Shown in pieces: positions 1 to 6,637 of a stretch of 12,110 nucleotides of DNA. The first letter of the stretch is position 1. Every line of letters starts with the position of its first letter. Source of the DNA: Anaerolineales bacterium (GTDB lineage Bacteria > Chloroflexota > Anaerolineae > Promineifilales > Promineifilaceae); NCBI GenBank assembly GCA_020432595.1, contig JAGQGA010000100.1, positions 1-12,110 of the forward strand. The letters run 5' to 3'. A model generated the notes under the pieces. It saw nothing but the letters and a program-made list of their open reading frames with translations, was not told the DNA's origin and searched no databases. A program made the translations under genes and the position numbers.

Positions 1-275
1 GTGGCAAGGTGTCGGTGGAAACGGGGCGCAGCGGCGGGGAGCTATGGCTGCGCGTGGCCGACACCGGCCCTGGTATCCCGGCCGATGAATTGCCTAATCT
101 ATTTACCCCCTTTTTTCGCGGGCAGCAGGCCAGCCGTTTTCCGCGTGGGCTGGGGCTGGGGCTAACGATTGCCCAGGAAGTGGCCGTGGCGCACAACGGT
201 CGTATTCAGGTGGACAGCGACCTGGGGCGCGGCAGCCAGTTTACCCTCTACCTTCCAATCCATTACGCCACCTAG
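1..275 (+). CDS. Sensor histidine kinase, C-terminal end (partial, 5' end outside window)
   Basis: This is the last ~90 residues of a sensor histidine kinase; the reading frame is open to the left edge (codons from base 3). Visible HATPase_c landmarks, in order, are the G1 box (DTGPGIP), the F box (LFTPFFRG), the G2 box (GLGLGLTIAQEV) and the closing GRGSQFTLYLP strand that normally ends the domain. The ATP-binding domain would phosphorylate a conserved His further upstream, and a cognate response regulator is expected just outside the window. There is no extra C-terminal domain. The gene stops at TAG 273-275 and is followed by 317 bases without a gene before the HtrA-type protease. Histidine kinases next to htrA are known for envelope stress control (CpxA, CssS), so a regulatory link is inferred from position only. 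Confidence 0.93.
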   Translation, partial: GKVSVETGRSGGELWLRVADTGPGIPADELPNLFTPFFRGQQASRFPRGLGLGLTIAQEVAVAHNGRIQVDSDLGRGSQFTLYLPIHYAT

Positions 276-289
276 ATTGAAGATTAGCA

Positions 290-420
290 ATTGGAGATTA
301 GGTGAATAGACATTATCAGCATGAACTTTATGTCACGCAAAGGCGCAAAGGGGAAAGTGCTTGGCGGCTTTGCGCCTTTGCGTGAGAAATTTTTATTTCC
401 GATATTTTCCAATCTCCAAT
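290..420. repeat. Nested intergenic inverted repeat
   Basis: Two inverted repeats are nested. The inner pair is a perfect 18-bp match (333-350 with 368-385, core CGCAAAGGCGCAAAG, 17-nt loop). The outer pair is a perfect 10-bp match (290-299 ATTGGAGATT with 411-420). Around the outer arms the sequence keeps echoing the heptamer GGAGATT or AGATTGA (274-300 and 409-423). The same heptamer builds the hairpin at 5458-5507, so the two sites share a repeat family. The layout resembles a small non-autonomous palindromic element, but no target-site duplication was recognised. Confidence 0.7.
333..394 (+). terminator. Possible intrinsic terminator of the histidine kinase operon
   Basis: The perfect 18-bp stem (333-350/368-385) is followed after four bases by a run of five T (390-394) in a T-rich stretch. 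It lies 58 bases after the kinase stop. This fits a rho-independent terminator, although the 17-nt loop and the repetitive character of the stem leave open that it is simply an inserted repeat. Confidence 0.45.
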
Positions 421-451
421 CTCGGTTTTGTAGCCCATTCAATTTTCATTC

Positions 452-490
452 CTTAAGCTGGGCTTAAACTTCCCATATAGTTGCCTTAAA
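452..490 (+). promoter_or_regulatory. Phased CTTAAR boxes and candidate promoter for the htrA operon
   Basis: CTTAAG (452-457), CTTAAA (463-468) and CTTAAA (485-490) start exactly 11 and 22 bp apart, with a weaker CATATA at the intermediate register position 474. Direct half-sites at 11-bp period are the usual binding layout of OmpR/PhoB-family response regulators, and the first pair closely matches the PmrA-type YTTAAK-N5-YTTAAK pattern. TATAGT (476-481) can serve as a -10 with the first boxes overlapping the -35 position (TTAAGC 453-458, 17-bp spacer). A second possible -10 is CATTAT (520-525). The boxes are read directly; regulator identity and promoter use are inferred. Confidence 0.45.
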
Positions 491-527
491 GCCAAAAACG
501 GCCGTTTTCCCTATCCTGTCATTATGA

Positions 528-576
528 AAATAGTGGCTGGTGGCTGGTACCAGCTACCAGCCGCCAGCCACTATTT
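528..576. repeat. Hairpin with 22-bp arms in the htrA leader
   Basis: Arms 528-549 and 555-576 pair over 22 positions with a single mismatch (T541 against C563, a G-U pair in one RNA strand), leaving a 5-nt loop. The stem is built of GTGGCTG/GGCTGGT units. It ends only 5 bases before the GGAGG ribosome binding site (582-586) of the protease gene, so in mRNA it would form a very stable leader hairpin. The open frame through it (from ATG 524) gives an unconvincing N-terminus and is not taken as coding. Confidence 0.8.
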
Positions 577-592
577 GTATTGGAGGCACAAA

Positions 593-2224
593 ATGACAGG
601 TAAAATTCGTACAACCCTTTTTATGTTCTTCGCCATGCTCATTCTTATGAGTATGACCGCTTGTTCGCAGCCCGTCACCGTTTCGGCAGCCGACAGCAAC
701 ATGGCAGACCAGACAGTTACCGTATCCAAGCCGCTGGTGGCGGCGGATAATGTGGTGGTGGAAACGGCCGTTAATGGCACCCTCGAAGCCATCTACGACC
801 AGGTCAACCCCTCCGTCGTCCACATTCGCATCGAGCAGCACCAAGCTGCCAACAACAACCCCATCTTCCAATTCCCCAGCCTGCCAGGCTTTCCCAACCT
901 TACCCCGCAGCAGCCCGATAGCACCGTCCGGGCTGAAGGGTCGGGCTTTGTGTGGGATATAGACGGCCACATTGTGACCAACAACCACGTTGTCGCCAAC
1001 GCCGACAAAATCACCGTGATTTTTGCCGACGACACAACAGTGGATGCAACCCTGGTTGGGGCTGACCCCGACAGCGATTTGGCCGTTTTGTCGGTAGATG
1101 TGGATGCCAGCGAGCTGCACCCCGTGCAAATTGCCGACTCAACCCAGCTTCACGTAGGCGATTTGGCGGTTGCCATTGGCAACCCGTTTGGGCAAGAAGG
1201 CACCATGACCGTCGGCATCATCAGCGCCCTCGGCCGCTTGCTGCCAGCGGACAGCGGCAACCCGAACGCCCCGCGCTACAACATCCCCGACATCATCCAA
1301 ACGGATGCGTCCATCAACCCCGGCAACTCTGGCGGCGTGCTGCTCAACGACCAGGGTGAAGTTGTAGGGGTCACATCGGCCATCATCTCCCCGGCGGGAG
1401 CCTCAGCCGGGATCGGTTTTGCCATCCCGACGACGATTGTGCAGCAGGTGGTGCCAGCTCTCGTCAGCGACGGCCATTATGACCATTCGTATCTGGGGAT
1501 CAGCGGCGTGACGCTGACGCCGGACTTGGCCGAAGCTGCTGGGTTATCGCGTGACCAACTGGGTGTGCTGATAGGCGAAGTGGTTCCCGACAGCCCGGCG
1601 GATGCGGCGAACCTGCACGGCAGCGACCGGCAGGTGGAGATGGATGGGGAACAGGTGGTGGTTGGTGGGGATGTAGTAACGGCCGTTAATGACGAACCTA
1701 TCCACAGCATGGACGACCTCATCACCTATCTCAGCCGTTCTGGCAAGGTGGGCGACACCCTTACGCTAACCATTATGCGCGATGGCAAGGAGCAGTCGGT
1801 GGACGTGACGCTGCAAGCTCGGCCGCGTAGCGATGGGTCGGTGGTGGGGGAAACGGCCGTTAATCCCAACCAAAACAATAACCACGCCTGGCTTGGCATC
1901 AGCGGCCTCACCCTCAACAGCGACCTGGCCGATGCCATGAACCTGGACAAAGACCAAAGCGGTGTCCTCATCCAGCAAATTGAGCAGGGCAGCCCCGCCG
2001 ACAAAGGTGGCTTACACGGCAGCTTCAAACCCAGCACCATCAACGGCCAGCGCATTTTGCTCGGCGGCGACATCATCACCGCCGCCAATGGGGAAACAGT
2101 GCAAAACACCCAGGATTTGCAAAACACAGTTGCCCAGGCCAAGCCCGGCGACACCCTCAAGCTCACCATTTTGCGCGACGGCCGGGAACAAACCATCAGC
2201 CTAACTTTAGGCGAACGTAAATAA
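593..2224 (+). CDS. HtrA/DegQ-type serine protease, lipoprotein, two PDZ domains
   Basis: This is an ATP-independent envelope protease/chaperone of the HtrA (S1C) family, 543 aa, that degrades or holds misfolded exported proteins. ATG 593 is chosen because GGAGG (582-586) lies 6 bases upstream and a lipoprotein-like signal follows (hydrophobic residues 9-20, then MTAC with Cys24). An in-frame ATG at 524 only adds a hairpin-encoded tail. The catalytic triad is complete: His132 (TNNHVV), Asp162 (DSDLAVL) and Ser246 (NPGNSGG). Two homologous PDZ domains follow, about 298-408 and 432-540, each opening with (Y/W)LGISG and carrying the GGD(V/I)(V/I)TA ligand loop. Both have an insertion between the GLHGS-like turn and the GGD loop. 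Three AACGGCCGTT copies encode TAV(N) in linkers and PDZ1. It is probably first in an operon with the NEW3 protein and ABC exporter. Family assignment is firm; the DegP/DegQ distinction cannot be made. Confidence 0.95.
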   Translation: MTGKIRTTLFMFFAMLILMSMTACSQPVTVSAADSNMADQTVTVSKPLVAADNVVVETAVNGTLEAIYDQVNPSVVHIRIEQHQAANNNPIFQFPSLPGFPNLTPQQPDSTVRAEGSGFVWDIDGHIVTNNHVVANADKITVIFADDTTVDATLVGADPDSDLAVLSVDVDASELHPVQIADSTQLHVGDLAVAIGNPFGQEGTMTVGIISALGRLLPADSGNPNAPRYNIPDIIQTDASINPGNSGGVLLNDQGEVVGVTSAIISPAGASAGIGFAIPTTIVQQVVPALVSDGHYDHSYLGISGVTLTPDLAEAAGLSRDQLGVLIGEVVPDSPADAANLHGSDRQVEMDGEQVVVGGDVVTAVNDEPIHSMDDLITYLSRSGKVGDTLTLTIMRDGKEQSVDVTLQARPRSDGSVVGETAVNPNQNNNHAWLGISGLTLNSDLADAMNLDKDQSGVLIQQIEQGSPADKGGLHGSFKPSTINGQRILLGGDIITAANGETVQNTQDLQNTVAQAKPGDTLKLTILRDGREQTISLTLGERK

Positions 2225-2237
2225 GGAGAATTTCAAC

Positions 2238-3416
2238 ATGCGTCGTTTTCTTTTATCCACATGGTTTTTGATCATTGGTCTGCTGTTCTTCGGCAGCAGC
2301 GGCATCACCTATGCCCAAACAGACACCACCGCCGTTCCCGTACCCCCACTGGCTCTCTACACCGACTTTCCCTCCCAAGTGATAGGCGTGGGCGAAAATG
2401 TCACCGTTAACCTCAAGCTGGCAACCGGCACAGCTGGGCAAATTGTCAAATTGGGGGTCAATGATTTGCCAAAAGGGTGGACGGCCGTTTTTCGCGGCGG
2501 CTCCCACTTGGTGGAGTCAACCTACGTGCAGCCCGGCAAAGATGCCAGCGTTGATTTGAAGCTCACCCTGCCCGCCGACGTTGCCGCCGACACCTACCAC
2601 CTTGAGGTAACCGCCGCTGGCAGCGGCACCCAGGCCAAGCTGCCGCTGGAACTGACGATCCAGCAAAAGCTGCCCCCCAATATGAGCATGACGGTGGATT
2701 TGCCCACGCTGCGCGGCAAACCCGATGGCACCTTCCGCTTCAACGCCACGCTGAAAAATGAGGGGGACGAGGATTTGAACGTAGATTTGCTGGCCGAGGC
2801 CCCGGCCGGGTTTACCGTTGTCTTTAAGGCCAGCGGCCAGGAAGTGACCACGCTGCCGCTGGAAGCCAATGCCACCAAGTCGGTTTCCATTGAGGCCACG
2901 CCCCTGTTCAAGATGGAGGTCGCCAGCTACCCGATTGCGGTTCACGCCCAGGCAGGTGAGATCAAGGCGGACATGGCGCTAACGGCCGAAGTAGTGGGGC
3001 AATCGGCGCTGGATTTGGTCACACCAGACGGCCGTTTATCGGGCGATGTGCAGTCGGGGCAGGAAACGGCCGTTAATCTGCTGCTGCAAAACACCGGCTC
3101 CGCCCCCGCCGAAGCCATCACCATGAGCGCCACCTCCCCCAACGGCTGGACGATCACCTTTGACCCCGCCGACATTCCCCAACTTGCCCCCGGTGCCCAG
3201 GCGCAAGTCACCGCCCATGTTAAACCCGCCGACAAAGCCATCGCCGGTGATTATGTGATGTCGTTTAAGGCGCAGCCCAAGGACAACAGCATCCAAACGG
3301 TGGAATACCGCGCCACCGTCCGCACCTCCACCCTGTGGGGCATTGGCGGCGTAGTGCTCATCGCCATCGCCATCGGTGTGGTTGGGCTGGCCGTCACCCG
3401 CTTTGGCCGCCGCTAG
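2238..3416 (+). CDS. Secreted, membrane-anchored NEW3-repeat protein (probable ABC exporter partner)
   Basis: This 392-aa exported protein has a signal peptide at 1-26 (cleavage likely after ITYA) and one transmembrane helix at about 366-387 followed by FGRR, so the body faces outside and the C-terminus is cytoplasmic. The body holds three beta-sandwich repeats of NEW3 (NPCBM-associated) type, about 36-140, 148-252 and 256-362. Each carries the LPKGWTAVF / APAGFTVVF / SPNGWTITF signature and a closing (A/P)G-D-Y/T strand. AAGGAG (2223-2228) overlaps the protease stop codon and gives a 9-base spacing to ATG 2238. It lies between htrA and an ABC ATPase/permease pair; NEW3 proteins beside ABC-2 transporters recur in bacteria, so it may be an extracytoplasmic subunit. 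Its ligand is unknown. One exact and two near copies of the dispersed 10-mer lie inside. Confidence 0.82.
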   Translation: MRRFLLSTWFLIIGLLFFGSSGITYAQTDTTAVPVPPLALYTDFPSQVIGVGENVTVNLKLATGTAGQIVKLGVNDLPKGWTAVFRGGSHLVESTYVQPGKDASVDLKLTLPADVAADTYHLEVTAAGSGTQAKLPLELTIQQKLPPNMSMTVDLPTLRGKPDGTFRFNATLKNEGDEDLNVDLLAEAPAGFTVVFKASGQEVTTLPLEANATKSVSIEATPLFKMEVASYPIAVHAQAGEIKADMALTAEVVGQSALDLVTPDGRLSGDVQSGQETAVNLLLQNTGSAPAEAITMSATSPNGWTITFDPADIPQLAPGAQAQVTAHVKPADKAIAGDYVMSFKAQPKDNSIQTVEYRATVRTSTLWGIGGVVLIAIAIGVVGLAVTRFGRR

Positions 3417-3425
3417 GAGGGCATC

Positions 3426-4388
3426 ATGGACAAATACGTCATTCAGGCAACGGGCTTGACCAAGCGGTATGGGGATTTTACGGCCGTGGATCAAATCAAC
3501 CTCGCCATCCGCCCCGGCGAAGTATACGGAATGTTGGGGCCAAACGGCTCTGGCAAAACAACCACCATTTTGATGCTGCTGGGGCTGACCGAACCCAGTG
3601 CTGGCAAGGTGAGCGTGTTGGGGTTTGACCCCGGCCGGCAGCCCCTCAGCGTGAAATCCCACGTTGGCTACCTGCCCGACTCGGTTGGCTTTTATGATGG
3701 GCTGACGGCGTGGGAAAACCTGAACTACATTGCCAAACTGAATGGGCTTTCCCGCCCGGTGGCGCAAGCACGCATTGAGCAATCGCTGGAACGGGTTGGG
3801 TTAAGCGATGTGACCCATAAACGGGTTGGTTCTTTCTCTCGCGGGATGCGGCAGCGGTTGGGCGTGGCCGAACTGCTGCTAAAACAGCCGGAAATCATCA
3901 TCATGGATGAGCCAACGCTGGGGCTTGACCCGGAAGCCGCCCGCCGCTTTTTACAGCTTGTGCAGGAGCTAAAGCATGAGGGGATTACCATCATGCTGTC
4001 GTCCCACCTGCTGCATCAGGTGCAAACGGTGTGTGATCGGGTGGGGCTGTTCAGAAACGGCCGTATTGTTCTCGAAGGCCCCGTCAGCCAACTGGCACTG
4101 CAAGTGCTGGGCGGTGCGTACCGCATCCATGTGCAGGCCAACAACGGCAAGGCGGCTGGGCTGCACCGCGTGCTGCAAGGGGTAGGTGGCATTGTAGATG
4201 TTCACGACCTGACCCCTGATGAGTATGAGCTAGAGGCCAAGAGCGACCTGCGGGCTGAAGTGGCCGAGGCGGTGGTTAAAGCTGGCGGCCGGCTGCGCTC
4301 GCTCGCCATCGAAACCCCCAGCCTCGATGAAATTTATGCCCATTACTTTGAGGATACGCCGACCAACGGGGCACCACCGCATGCATGA
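3426..4388 (+). CDS. ABC transporter ATP-binding protein (ABC-2 / NosF-like exporter)
   Basis: This is the cytoplasmic ATPase of an ABC-2 type exporter, 320 aa, a usual length for the CcmA/NosF/drug-exporter class. Landmarks are the A-loop aromatic in TKRYGDF, Walker A GPNGSGKT (38-45), the Q-loop replaced by [10 protein letters not shown] (81-90, no Gln in the usual place), signature FSRGMRQR (137-144, a common LSGGQ variant), Walker [13 protein letters not shown] (157-168, Asp161/Glu162), D-loop and switch His194 (SSHLL). The C-terminal ~100 residues are the small accessory domain common in this class. AGGAGG (3415-3420) overlaps the upstream stop and lies 5 bases before ATG 3426. It works with the permease immediately downstream; the substrate cannot be read from sequence. 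The lack of Gln in the Q-loop is shared by NosF-like ATPases (GYLPE/GYLPD), so it is not a defect. Confidence 0.95.
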   Translation: MDKYVIQATGLTKRYGDFTAVDQINLAIRPGEVYGMLGPNGSGKTTTILMLLGLTEPSAGKVSVLGFDPGRQPLSVKSHVGYLPDSVGFYDGLTAWENLNYIAKLNGLSRPVAQARIEQSLERVGLSDVTHKRVGSFSRGMRQRLGVAELLLKQPEIIIMDEPTLGLDPEAARRFLQLVQELKHEGITIMLSSHLLHQVQTVCDRVGLFRNGRIVLEGPVSQLALQVLGGAYRIHVQANNGKAAGLHRVLQGVGGIVDVHDLTPDEYELEAKSDLRAEVAEAVVKAGGRLRSLAIETPSLDEIYAHYFEDTPTNGAPPHA

Positions 4389-4390
4389 AG

Positions 4391-4459
4391 AATGGGACGC
4401 AGATTTTCCTGATTTTCCTGATAAGAAATCAGGTTCATCAGGAAAATCTGCGTCCTATT
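4391..4459. repeat. Intergenic hairpin repeat between ABC ATPase and permease
   Basis: Arms 4391-4412 and 4438-4459 pair over 22 bp with one mismatch (core GGACGCAGATTTTCCTGA). The 25-nt loop contains a second small stem (CCTGAT 4417-4422 with ATCAGG 4428-4433) and a direct echo of the arm (GATTTTCCTGA). The element fills most of the 86-bp gap between the ATPase stop and the permease start and ends just before the permease ribosome binding site. It keeps an open frame from the ATGA overlap at 4385, which would prefix 30 odd residues to the permease. Confidence 0.8.
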
Positions 4460-4474
4460 CCGAGGAAAACGACC

Positions 4475-5455
4475 ATGACATCACAAGCGATTAAAGTAGA
4501 ACGAAAACGGGAAGGCTCGCCGTGGACAGGGCTGTGGGCGGTGGTGGGCAAGGATATGGCCGACCATCTGACCAGCGCCCGGATGCGGATTTTGGAGCTG
4601 TTGATTTTATTAACGGCCGTTGCCACCGTCTTTGGCGCGGTCAGCAATTTGCAAAAAAGCGCGGGGCAGGAGCAATTTGTCTTTCTCAAGCTGTTTACCA
4701 CCGGGCAAGACCCGCTGCCCGCCTTTGCCGGGCTGCTTGGCTTCCTCGTCCCCCTGGTCGCCATCGCCCTCTCCTTCGATGCCATCAACGGCGAATTTAA
4801 CCAACGCACTTTGTCGCGTGTGTTGGCCCAGCCCATCTACCGCGACGCGCTGCTGCTGGGTAAATTTTTGGCCGGGCTGTTCACCCTGTCACTGGTGCTA
4901 ACCGCCATTTGGCTGATGATTATGGGGGCGGGGCTTTTGGGCATTGGCGTGCCACCCAGCGGCGAGGAGGTGGGGCGCAGCCTTATGTTTTTGCTGATGA
5001 CCATTGCCTATGGTGGGGTTTGGCTGGCACTAGGGCTGGTTTTTTCCACCAAATTCCGCCAGCCAGCCACAGCAGCCCTGGCTGCCATTGCAGTCTGGCT
5101 GTTTTTTACTGTCTTTTGGGATATGTTCGTGGGGTTGATCAGCCAAATTATCCTGCCAGCGCAAATTCAGACGGTGGATGAACTGGTGTCGCAAGCTAAA
5201 GTGGTAGAAACGCTGCTGCGGTTTTCTCCCAACACACTGTATGCCGAATCGACAATTGGGCTGCTGCTGCCGTCCACTCGTTCGCTGGGGTTTGTGCTGC
5301 CCACACAATTGCAAGGGGCGCTGATGGGAACACCGTTGCCGCTAGGCGAAAGCATCATTTTGACCTGGCCGCACCTGACGGGGCTGGTGGCGCTGACGGT
5401 GCTGCTGTTTGCCCTGGCCTATGTGCTGTTTCAACGGCAGGAAATTCGGGCGTAG
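4475..5455 (+). CDS. ABC-2 type transporter permease (NosY-like)
   Basis: This is the integral membrane subunit of the exporter, 326 aa. Six hydrophobic helices are visible at about 37-57, 83-103, 130-157, 168-190, 197-223 and 300-320. Between the second and third lies the typical ABC-2 sequence [31 protein letters not shown] (99-130), which contacts the ATPase in this family. A large non-cytoplasmic loop (about 224-298) precedes the last helix. ATG 4475 is preferred: GAGG (4462-4465) is about 9 bases upstream and the protein then starts with a hydrophilic tail, [12 protein letters not shown]. An alternative ATG at 4385 overlaps the ATPase stop as ATGA, but its extra 30 residues come from the hairpin repeat. 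The partner is the ATPase just upstream and probably the NEW3 protein. One exact 10-mer lies in the first helix (LLTAVA). Confidence 0.9.
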   Translation: MTSQAIKVERKREGSPWTGLWAVVGKDMADHLTSARMRILELLILLTAVATVFGAVSNLQKSAGQEQFVFLKLFTTGQDPLPAFAGLLGFLVPLVAIALSFDAINGEFNQRTLSRVLAQPIYRDALLLGKFLAGLFTLSLVLTAIWLMIMGAGLLGIGVPPSGEEVGRSLMFLLMTIAYGGVWLALGLVFSTKFRQPATAALAAIAVWLFFTVFWDMFVGLISQIILPAQIQTVDELVSQAKVVETLLRFSPNTLYAESTIGLLLPSTRSLGFVLPTQLQGALMGTPLPLGESIILTWPHLTGLVALTVLLFALAYVLFQRQEIRA

Positions 5456-5457
5456 TG

Positions 5458-5507
5458 GGAGATTGGAGATTGGAGATTGGACGGCTAATCTCCAATCCCC
5501 AATCTCC
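5458..5507. repeat. Heptamer-built hairpin between convergent genes
   Basis: Arms 5458-5478 and 5487-5507 pair over 21 bp with one mismatch and an 8-nt loop. Each arm is three units of GGAGATT(G). It begins 3 bases after the permease stop and lies between convergent genes (permease + strand, YchJ-type gene - strand). It may stop or stabilise transcripts from both sides, but neither strand has the T tract of a classical intrinsic terminator. The same heptamer flanks the nested repeat at 290-420. Confidence 0.8.
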
Positions 5508-5546
5508 GAGAAAATGTCAATTTAGGGCCGTTGCTCACATCCCTAA

Positions 5547-5963
5547 CTACGTCTGTCCCCATGATTTGCCTTCGAGGGGGCCACGGTAGAGCCAACGGCC
5601 GTTTAGCCGTTCAAACACACTGCACTCCGTAAACGACGCATCTTTGCCGCGCTGCACCAGCATGGCGTGGAACGTCACCGTTGCCCGGTTATCGGCCAGC
5701 GTAGACTCCCCCAAAATCTGCAAACCCACAAAATCTGTTAGCTCGCAAAACAACTTCAAATCTTTGTGAAACGCCCCATCCCGCTGCCGCCGCACGCTGT
5801 CGGGATGCTCCGTTTTGACAATGTAGCGCACCTTCCCCAGTGCATACGCCGCAAAGCGGGAGCGCATCAACGCCAACGGCGTGGGTGGCTTTTGTCCGTC
5901 GTGAAACGGCTGGCAGCACGCTTGGTATGGTTTTCCACTTTTACAAGGACATAACTGTGTCAT
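5547..5963 (-). CDS. YchJ-family SEC-C motif protein
   Basis: This 138-aa protein of the YchJ/UPF0225 family has a molecular function that is not established. The N-terminal SEC-C zinc-binding motif is clear (Cys5, Cys7, Cys16, Cys17 in LCPCKSGKPYQACC). It is followed by the family block LMRSRFAAYALGKVRYIVKTEHP and an NTF2-like middle domain ending in ERLNGRWLYRGP. The second, C-terminal SEC-C motif found in longer members is absent. ATG 5963 is chosen because MTQLCPC aligns with the usual family start; the frame extends upstream to a TTG at 5993, which would overlap the VapC stop by 10 bases and has a GGTGG-like site upstream, so that start is not excluded. It lies 20 bases after vapC on the same strand and may share its transcript. 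The dispersed 10-mer encodes the NGR of its C-terminal strand. Confidence 0.88.
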   Translation of the reverse strand: MTQLCPCKSGKPYQACCQPFHDGQKPPTPLALMRSRFAAYALGKVRYIVKTEHPDSVRRQRDGAFHKDLKLFCELTDFVGLQILGESTLADNRATVTFHAMLVQRGKDASFTECSVFERLNGRWLYRGPLEGKSWGQT

Positions 5964-5983
5964 AATGCCTGGTTTTTCTACCT

Positions 5984-6382
5984 CTAGACCCAATTCTCAA
6001 CCACCAACTCAGGCACGCGCTCAAATTCGCCTATATTGTTGGTAACTAAAGCGACATTCAGGCTAACGGCCTGGGCGGCAATCAGCATATCAAGTGCCCC
6101 AATTAACTGCCCACCAGCCTGCAAATGCTGCCGAATGCGACCATAGGCAAACGCTGCACCACAATCAAAATCTATCATTTCTAGTGGCTGCAAAAACATC
6201 TCTAGCGCGTTCTGGTTTTTCTCTGGAAATGCACTTTTCTGCACGCCAAAAGACAATTCAGCTACGGTGATGGCTGAAATACCAATTTCCCCCGGCTGAA
6301 AAGACAAAAAGCGATTTAGCACCTGAACAGGCTTTTGTTTGATAATGTAAATGCAAATGTTCGTATCAAGAAGATATTTCAT
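5984..6382 (-). CDS. vapC: VapC-family PIN-domain ribonuclease toxin
   Basis: This 132-aa PIN-domain endoribonuclease is the toxin of a type II toxin-antitoxin pair. Acidic metal-binding residues are in place: Asp6 (LLDTN), Glu42 (TVAELSFG) and Asp98 (GALDMLIAA), with the fourth site in VTNNIGEFERV (about 114-123). The whole chain resembles the enteric VapC/MvpT group that cuts initiator tRNA-fMet, sharing MxKxxLDTNICI, a KQKP-like turn, and VTNNxxEFERVxxLxxExW at the end. This resemblance is from recall, so the target is a prediction. ATG 6382 is chosen with AGAGGA (6396-6391 on this strand) 8 bases upstream; the preceding TTG at 6385 is not needed. It overlaps the antitoxin gene by 17 bases, the normal arrangement for translational coupling. 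All catalytic residues are present, so it looks active. Confidence 0.92.
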   Translation of the reverse strand: MKYLLDTNICIYIIKQKPVQVLNRFLSFQPGEIGISAITVAELSFGVQKSAFPEKNQNALEMFLQPLEMIDFDCGAAFAYGRIRQHLQAGGQLIGALDMLIAAQAVSLNVALVTNNIGEFERVPELVVENWV

Positions 6383-6623
6383 CAAACATATCCTCTAGAT
6401 CAGTTCTCTCTTGCTCTATAGGTTGTTCACGCCCCTCAGCGAATATATCAGGAGAAAATTCATCTAGCGCATCAAACAAACCCTGCCATGCGGTGTCGTA
6501 GGGCAGCAGCAAGACACCACTGCTCATTCGTTTTATGTAGACCTGATCGCCATGAAAGCGAAATTCCTTTGGTAACCGAACCGCTTGGCTATTGCCGTTC
6601 ATGAATAATTTAGCTGTTTGCAT
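6366..6623 (-). CDS. vapB: VapB-type antitoxin (AbrB/SpoVT-fold)
   Basis: This 85-aa antitoxin has an N-terminal swapped-hairpin DNA-binding domain, visible as MQTAKLFMNGNSQAVRLPKEFRF (1-23) and continuing to about residue 42. It is followed by an acidic C-terminal tail (43-85, many Asp/Glu, including DLEDMFDEISS) expected to wrap and block VapC. ATG 6623 is chosen because it starts the conserved domain and GGAGG (rc of 6629-6633) lies 5 bases upstream; the frame is open further to 6746, but those extra codons run through the promoter and operator region. It overlaps the toxin gene by 17 bases. VapB normally represses its own operon together with VapC, and GTATAT-rich palindromes lie immediately upstream. 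Confidence 0.92.
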   Translation of the reverse strand: MQTAKLFMNGNSQAVRLPKEFRFHGDQVYIKRMSSGVLLLPYDTAWQGLFDALDEFSPDIFAEGREQPIEQERTDLEDMFDEISS

Positions 6624-6637
6624 TGCAGCCTCCAATG

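Noticed and set aside
524..592. Upstream in-frame ATG extending the protease by 23 residues
   Set aside because: The codons run through a near-perfect hairpin, no ribosome binding site precedes ATG 524, and ATG 593 has GGAGG plus a proper lipoprotein signal.
554..1129. - strand open frame of 191 codons opposite htrA
   Set aside because: It starts inside htrA and runs through the hairpin; composition is typical of an antisense shadow.
3036..3782. Long - strand open frame (248 codons) opposite the NEW3 and ABC ATPase genes
   Set aside because: It lies antisense to two well-supported genes, shows no recognisable domain and is a mirror of their codon bias.
4385..4474. ATGA-overlap start for the permease
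   Set aside because: The 30 extra residues are encoded by an intergenic hairpin repeat; ATG 4475 has its own ribosome binding site and gives a normal N-terminus. Kept only as an alternative.
5458..5507. CRISPR-like direct repeats (GGAGATT units)
   Set aside because: Units are 7 bp, contiguous and form one hairpin; there are no spacers of 25-40 bp and no cas genes.
5458..5507. Classical rho-independent terminator between convergent genes
   Set aside because: Neither strand has a T tract after the stem; listed as a repeat instead.
5547..6623. Genomic island or transposon around vapBC and the SEC-C gene
   Set aside because: No transposase, integrase, tRNA or terminal repeats seen, and the dispersed 10-mer also occurs in the SEC-C gene as in its neighbours.
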